Positions 62,950-64,000 of a stretch of DNA of 64,000 bases are shown in pieces. Source of the stretch: Bifidobacterium reuteri DSM 23975 (lineage in GTDB: Bacteria > Actinomycetota > Actinomycetes > Actinomycetales > Bifidobacteriaceae); contig NZ_JGZK01000017.1 of the NCBI RefSeq assembly GCF_000741695.1, positions 1 through 64,000 on the forward strand, read 5' to 3'. The notes under the pieces were generated by a model. The model was not told the DNA's origin. It saw nothing but the letters and a program-made list of their open reading frames with translations, and did no database searches. How positions within the stretch are numbered: the stretch's first letter is position 1; each line of letters opens with the position of its first letter. The position numbers and the translations under genes are program-made.

Positions 62950-63627
62950 ATGACCGTTACGCAATCGGTGTCCGGGACCGTGGCCGACGCGCTTGAGGAA
63001 GGCATCCGCACCCGCCATCTGCCGGCAGGATGCCGCATCGGCACGAAAACCGAACTGCTCGAGCAGTTCAACGTGGCCCCCGCGACGCTGAACGAGGCGC
63101 TGCGCATCCTGCGCGAGCGCCGCATCGTCATCGTCAAGCCGGGACCTAAGGGAGGCATCTTCGTGGCCGACCAGCCGCCGCTGTCCCGCTTGGCCTTGGA
63201 GATCGTCGACCTGAAGACCCAGCACAAGATCGACGTGAACAACGCGGTCGAGGTGCTGGATGGCCTGGATACGCAGGTCATGCATGACGCGGTGCGCTGC
63301 CGCACCGACCAGGACGTGGCCGACCTGAACGCGCTGCGCACGCCGCTGATCGAGCAATGGCACACACCCTCCAGCGAGGAGGTCAACTGGAAGCTGCACC
63401 GACGTATCGCGGACATCACCCCGAACCTCATGCTGCGCAGCTTCTACCAGAATCTGGTCGACTACATTCTGGCCGAGGACACCGATCCCACGCTGGGGGT
63501 GAGCGGCTTCGACCCGACCAGCGACGAGCGCCTGAAGATACATCTGGCCCTGATCGACGTCATCATCGACCAAAATGATGACCGCGTCGAAGCCGTGCTG
63601 CACGACCACCGCATGGTCAAGGCCTAG
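62950..63627 (+). CDS. GntR-family (FadR-like) transcriptional regulator
   Basis: 225 residues. The N-terminal winged helix-turn-helix (VADALEEGIRTRHLPAGCRIGTKTELLEQFNVAPATLNEALRILRERRIVIVKPGPKGGIFVA) precedes a helical FCD-type effector domain. AAGGAGGAAGC gives a strong start. It probably regulates the divergent ThDP enzyme gene. Its TAG stop is formed by the CTAG end of the MITE-like element that follows. Confidence 0.92.
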   Translation: MTVTQSVSGTVADALEEGIRTRHLPAGCRIGTKTELLEQFNVAPATLNEALRILRERRIVIVKPGPKGGIFVADQPPLSRLALEIVDLKTQHKIDVNNAVEVLDGLDTQVMHDAVRCRTDQDVADLNALRTPLIEQWHTPSSEEVNWKLHRRIADITPNLMLRSFYQNLVDYILAEDTDPTLGVSGFDPTSDERLKIHLALIDVIIDQNDDRVEAVLHDHRMVKA

Positions 63628-63767
63628 TGTCTCCTGCGTCAGAAGCTCGTTGACGACATGACTACCCCTCAGACCCGCTTCGCGTCTCTCCCCCAGTCAG
63701 CTTCGCTGACAGCCCCCTCGTCAGAGGGGGCCAGCACGCTCAACAAATTGCTGACGCAGACCGCTAG
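63624..63767. mobile_element. MITE-like element flanked by CTAG (144 bp) between convergent stops
   Basis: CTAG at 63624-63627 and 63764-63767. Left end TGTCTCCTGCGTCAGAAGCT; right end, reverse-complemented, CGGTCTGCGTCAGCAATTTG, sharing GCGTCAG and a GTTGA further in. The interior holds CTACCCCTCAG, CCCGCTTCGCG and a full two-hairpin copy (63686-63732). Each CTAG provides the TAG stop of one flanking gene. Confidence 0.7.
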
Positions 63768-64000
63768 AACTGTCCGTCACGGTAGAACGCGCGCAGGTCG
63801 GCGTCCATGGCCTTGAGCGCGGCGGCATCCACATAGGCCATATGTCCGGTGGCATACAGTCCATACGAGATATTCGCGCGCAGCCGCGGTGCCAGAAACA
63901 GATGCGCGATGTCGTTGCGCGCCGAGAGATACGGGCAGGCCAGATCGTATTTGCCGCCCATCACCGCCACCTTGAGCAGCGGATTGCGCCGCATGGCCGC
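63764..64000 (-). CDS. Serine carboxypeptidase-like (S10) protein, C-terminal part
   Basis: Only the last 78 or so codons are in the window; the frame is open to the right edge, so the ATG at 63994 is internal. VAVMGGKYDLACPY carries the aspartate-region pattern and SYGLYATGHMAYVD the catalytic-histidine motif GHM of S10 carboxypeptidase-like alpha/beta hydrolases. The TAG stop comes from the adjoining CTAG. Assignment from the C-terminus only. Confidence 0.75.
   Translation of the reverse strand, partial: AAMRRNPLLKVAVMGGKYDLACPYLSARNDIAHLFLAPRLRANISYGLYATGHMAYVDAAALKAMDADLRAFYRDGQF

Overview
The window is high-GC actinobacterial DNA and reads as a Bifidobacterium, most like the B. longum group. 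This rests on recalled gene neighbourhoods (a lysA-hom-thrB cluster beside argS, an IclR regulator divergent from leuCD), actinobacterial regulatory signals (an HspR-type HAIR site at clpB, a leaderless-looking ndgR, LAxTG/LPxTG-like sorting signals) and a dispersed two-hairpin repeat with CTCCCTC arms. No alignment was run, so the species is an inference.

Layout. 1-1.2 kb: degenerate tandem repeats and hairpin elements. 1.2-5.1 kb, minus: rpmA, rplU and a 1000-residue RNase E/G. 5.4-9.6 kb: dapE, an AEC-family transporter and a Maf-NUDIX fusion. 9.8-15.9 kb, plus: ECF sigma factor, overlapping membrane protein, ABC ATPase and two permeases. 16.5-23.9 kb, minus: thrB, hom, lysA, then a YafQ/DinJ-type toxin-antitoxin pair, then argS. 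24.3-26.4 kb: TetR regulator with a perfect 27-bp palindrome upstream and an MFS exporter. 26.5-30.8 kb: murA, NADH oxidase, dihydroorotate dehydrogenase. 30.8-35.5 kb: CPBP protease, two PH-domain membrane proteins, a small secreted LAATG protein. 35.9-39.3 kb: leuD and leuC facing an NdgR/LtbR-type IclR regulator. 39.3-45.7 kb: metallophosphoesterase, ppk, a MutT1-like NUDIX/phosphatase and an unknown protein. 45.7-47.7 kb: two kilobases of hairpin repeats without genes. 47.8-51.2 kb: a three-gene flavin electron-transfer cassette (FMN-binding protein, ApbE, ferric-reductase-like oxidoreductase). 51.5-60.8 kb: cell-wall PAP2 phosphatase, upp, rlmH, GDPD, gluQ, clpB. 60.9-64 kb: ThDP enzyme, GntR regulator and the 3' end of an S10-type carboxypeptidase.

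The genes are mostly housekeeping: aspartate-family and leucine biosynthesis, translation, polyphosphate and nucleotide sanitation, stress response. The unusual content lies between the genes. Gene ends, above all between convergent genes, hold several unrelated families of inverted repeats. Three patterns suggest undescribed small mobile or structured elements: (1) short elements bounded by CTAG whose ends supply TAG stop codons of flanking genes; (2) 18-21 bp perfect duplications at gene 3' ends flanking small palindromic inserts; (3) a clustered array at 46.3-47.2 kb of about fifteen related stem-loops, including a pair of copies in which both arms changed together. No rRNA, tRNA, CRISPR array or intact insertion sequence was recognised.
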